A stretch of 5,996 nucleotides of DNA from a bacterium UBP2_UBA4780 (GTDB taxonomy: Bacteria > Edwardsbacteria > AC1 > EtOH8): assembly GCA_002403115.1 (NCBI GenBank), contig DHHE01000054.1, positions 1,624 through 7,619 on the forward strand, given 5' to 3'. The notes below the pieces were generated by a model. The model was not told the origin of the DNA, made no database searches, and was given only the letters and a program-made list of their open reading frames with translations. Positions within the stretch are counted from its first letter, which is position 1. Every line of letters begins with the position of its first letter. A program made the translations under genes and the position numbers. Positions 5,460 through 5,996 of the stretch are shown in pieces.

Positions 5460-5825
5460 GTGAAGCATTTCACCGAACTCCTTGTGTGGCAGAAGGCCCA
5501 CCGACTTTTTCTCGACCTGGCTAAAGATGTCGCCTCGCTGCCCAAGACGCCGGTAAATCGCATATTAACGGACCAAATCCTGCGGAGCTCGTCTTCAATA
5601 AGCGACAACATCTCCGAGGGCTTCTCTTCGTTGTCCACCAGGGAGTACATCCATTATCTCGGTATTTCCAGAAAGTCTGGCAGTGAGACGGAAAATCACC
5701 TGTATCAGTTCAGAGATCTTTCTCTTATGCCGGTTTCTGTTGTTGAAGAACGTTTGCGGCAGATTATCGAAGTGAACAGGATGTTGATGGGCCTGATTAA
5801 ATCCTTGCGCAAAGGGACGAAATAA
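5460..5825 (+). CDS. four-helix-bundle protein, 23S rRNA intervening-sequence protein (S23/IVP) family
   Basis: A 121-residue protein with the family's recognisable layout: an N-terminal F-T-E-L-L-V-W-Q-K-A-H segment (4-14), the D-Q-I-L-R-S-S-S-S-I-S-D-N-I-S-E-G block (38-54) and the R-K-S-G-S-E-T-E-N-H-L block (71-81), ending in a basic helix. The family forms four-helix bundles and includes proteins encoded in 23S rRNA intervening sequences; the Avd accessory protein of diversity-generating retroelements is related. The molecular role of stand-alone members is not established; nucleic-acid binding is plausible. The start is GTG at 5460 with AAGG 7 nt upstream. Codon use is AT-richer than in eno or ftsB. 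The last codons and the stop lie inside the right arm of the flanking inverted repeat, so gene and repeat appear to belong together. No reverse transcriptase or variable repeat is present here. Confidence 0.9.
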   Translation: MKHFTELLVWQKAHRLFLDLAKDVASLPKTPVNRILTDQILRSSSSISDNISEGFSSLSTREYIHYLGISRKSGSETENHLYQFRDLSLMPVSVVEERLRQIIEVNRMLMGLIKSLRKGTK

Positions 5826-5863
5826 CGCCGACTCTGCCCTTTTACCTTTTCCCTAACCACTTT
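5811..5863 (+). repeat. right arm of the long inverted repeat around the four-helix-bundle gene
   Basis: This arm pairs with 5387-5440 as described for the left arm. It is pyrimidine-rich (CCCTTTTACCTTTTCCCTAA, 5837-5856) and overlaps the final codons and stop (5823-5825) of the four-helix-bundle gene. It ends 3 nt before the first base of the next tRNA. A 9-nt direct repeat, AAGGGACGA, also occurs at 5395-5403 and 5812-5820. Confidence 0.65.
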
Positions 5864-5866
5864 ATC

Positions 5867-5943
5867 GGCGGCGTAGCTCAGCTGGTTAGAGCAGCGGAAT
5901 CATAATCCGCGTGTCCGGGGTTCAAGTCCCTGCGCCGCTACCA
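5867..5943 (+). tRNA. elongator-type tRNA-Met (anticodon CAT)
   Basis: A 77-nt tRNA with encoded CCA (5941-5943). The acceptor GGCGGCG (5867-5873) pairs with CGCCGCT (5933-5939), closed by a G1-T72 wobble. The anticodon stem GCGGA/TCCGC encloses the loop ATCATAA, so the anticodon is CAT with the normal T33. The D stem GCTC/GAGC has the Y11-R24 pair of elongators, unlike the initiator upstream. CAT could also mark an isoleucine tRNA with lysidine at position 34. The overall sequence, as I remember bacterial elongator tRNA-Met genes, favours methionine. It is the last gene of the unit and sits just before a terminator. Confidence 0.88.
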
Positions 5944-5951
5944 TAACATTT

Positions 5952-5977
5952 AAAGCCAGCTTAACGCTGGCTTTTTT
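5952..5977 (+). terminator. strong intrinsic terminator of the Met tRNA unit
   Basis: AAAGCCAGC (5952-5960) pairs perfectly with GCTGGCTTT (5966-5974) around a 5-nt TTAAC loop. A run of six T follows the stem's G-C part (5972-5977). It lies 8 nt after the elongator tRNA and closes the unit opened by the promoter at 5263. Confidence 0.93.
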
Positions 5978-5996
5978 GCGGGGTTCTGCGCCGGCA

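Larger units (their letters stand above)
5384..5866 (+). mobile_element. candidate IVS-like cassette between two Met tRNAs
   Basis: This segment fills the complete spacer between the initiator and elongator Met tRNAs. It consists of a purine-rich left end, a four-helix-bundle (23S rRNA intervening-sequence protein family) gene, and a pyrimidine-rich right end. The ends are inverted repeats that begin 3 nt after the first tRNA and finish 3 nt before the second. Base composition is visibly AT-richer than the neighbouring genes. In known 23S rRNA intervening sequences, complementary ends form a stem cleaved by RNase III, and some carry an ORF of this same family. Similar architecture is seen here in a tRNA transcript. 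Boundaries and mobility are inferred; no target-site duplication or transposase is visible. Confidence 0.55.

Noticed and set aside
5263..5463. A forward open frame reading through the initiator tRNA
   Set aside because: It reads through promoter and tRNA sequence; the tRNA is structurally complete.
5460..5825. Diversity-generating retroelement accessory (Avd) gene
   Set aside because: The protein family is related, but no reverse transcriptase, template repeat or variable repeat is visible in the window.
1..5996. CRISPR arrays, insertion sequences or transposase genes
   Set aside because: No regularly spaced direct repeats and no transposase or integrase motifs were seen on either strand.

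Overview
The window looks like chromosome from a GC-rich Gram-negative (two-membrane) bacterium. The evidence is an LpxH lipid A enzyme, two predicted lipoproteins with lipoboxes, an FtsB/DivIC-type divisome protein directly after enolase, and Shine-Dalgarno-led genes. The phylum cannot be fixed from this sequence. The content would suit a deltaproteobacterial or FCB-type or candidate-phylum genome, but that is a guess.

Layout: (1) Positions 1-257 are AT-richer and hold no gene I can support. They contain a nested inverted repeat. (2) Positions 258-2662 (minus strand) hold a compact four-gene operon, read right to left: a coiled-coil lipoprotein with a Lys/Ala-rich tail; a TPR plus six-bladed TolB-like (PD40) propeller lipoprotein, overlapping the first gene by ATGA; a 55-residue rubredoxin; and a small three-helix, histidine-bearing membrane protein resembling a b-type cytochrome anchor. 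(3) Positions 2663-2797 are a divergent promoter region. (4) Positions 2798-5205 (plus strand) hold lpxH, eno and an ftsB-like gene, closely spaced and probably co-transcribed. The eno-ftsB adjacency is also found in Escherichia coli. (5) Positions 5263-5977 form a promoter-to-terminator methionine tRNA unit: a TTGACA promoter, initiator tRNA-fMet, a cassette carrying a four-helix-bundle (23S rRNA intervening-sequence protein family) gene, an elongator-type tRNA-Met, and a strong intrinsic terminator.

The most unusual part is the cassette at 5384-5866. It fills the whole spacer between the two Met tRNAs. It is visibly AT-richer than its surroundings. Its two ends are long imperfect inverted repeats that start 3 nt after the first tRNA and stop 3 nt before the second. 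Folded as RNA, the ends would form a long stem with the ORF in the loop. That is the architecture of intervening sequences in fragmented 23S rRNA, here placed in a tRNA transcript instead. The initiator tRNA also carries C33 in place of the nearly universal U33.

Functionally, the plus-strand genes are housekeeping (lipid A, glycolysis/RNA degradosome, division, translation initiation). The minus-strand operon combines envelope lipoproteins with small redox carriers, and its joint role is unknown.
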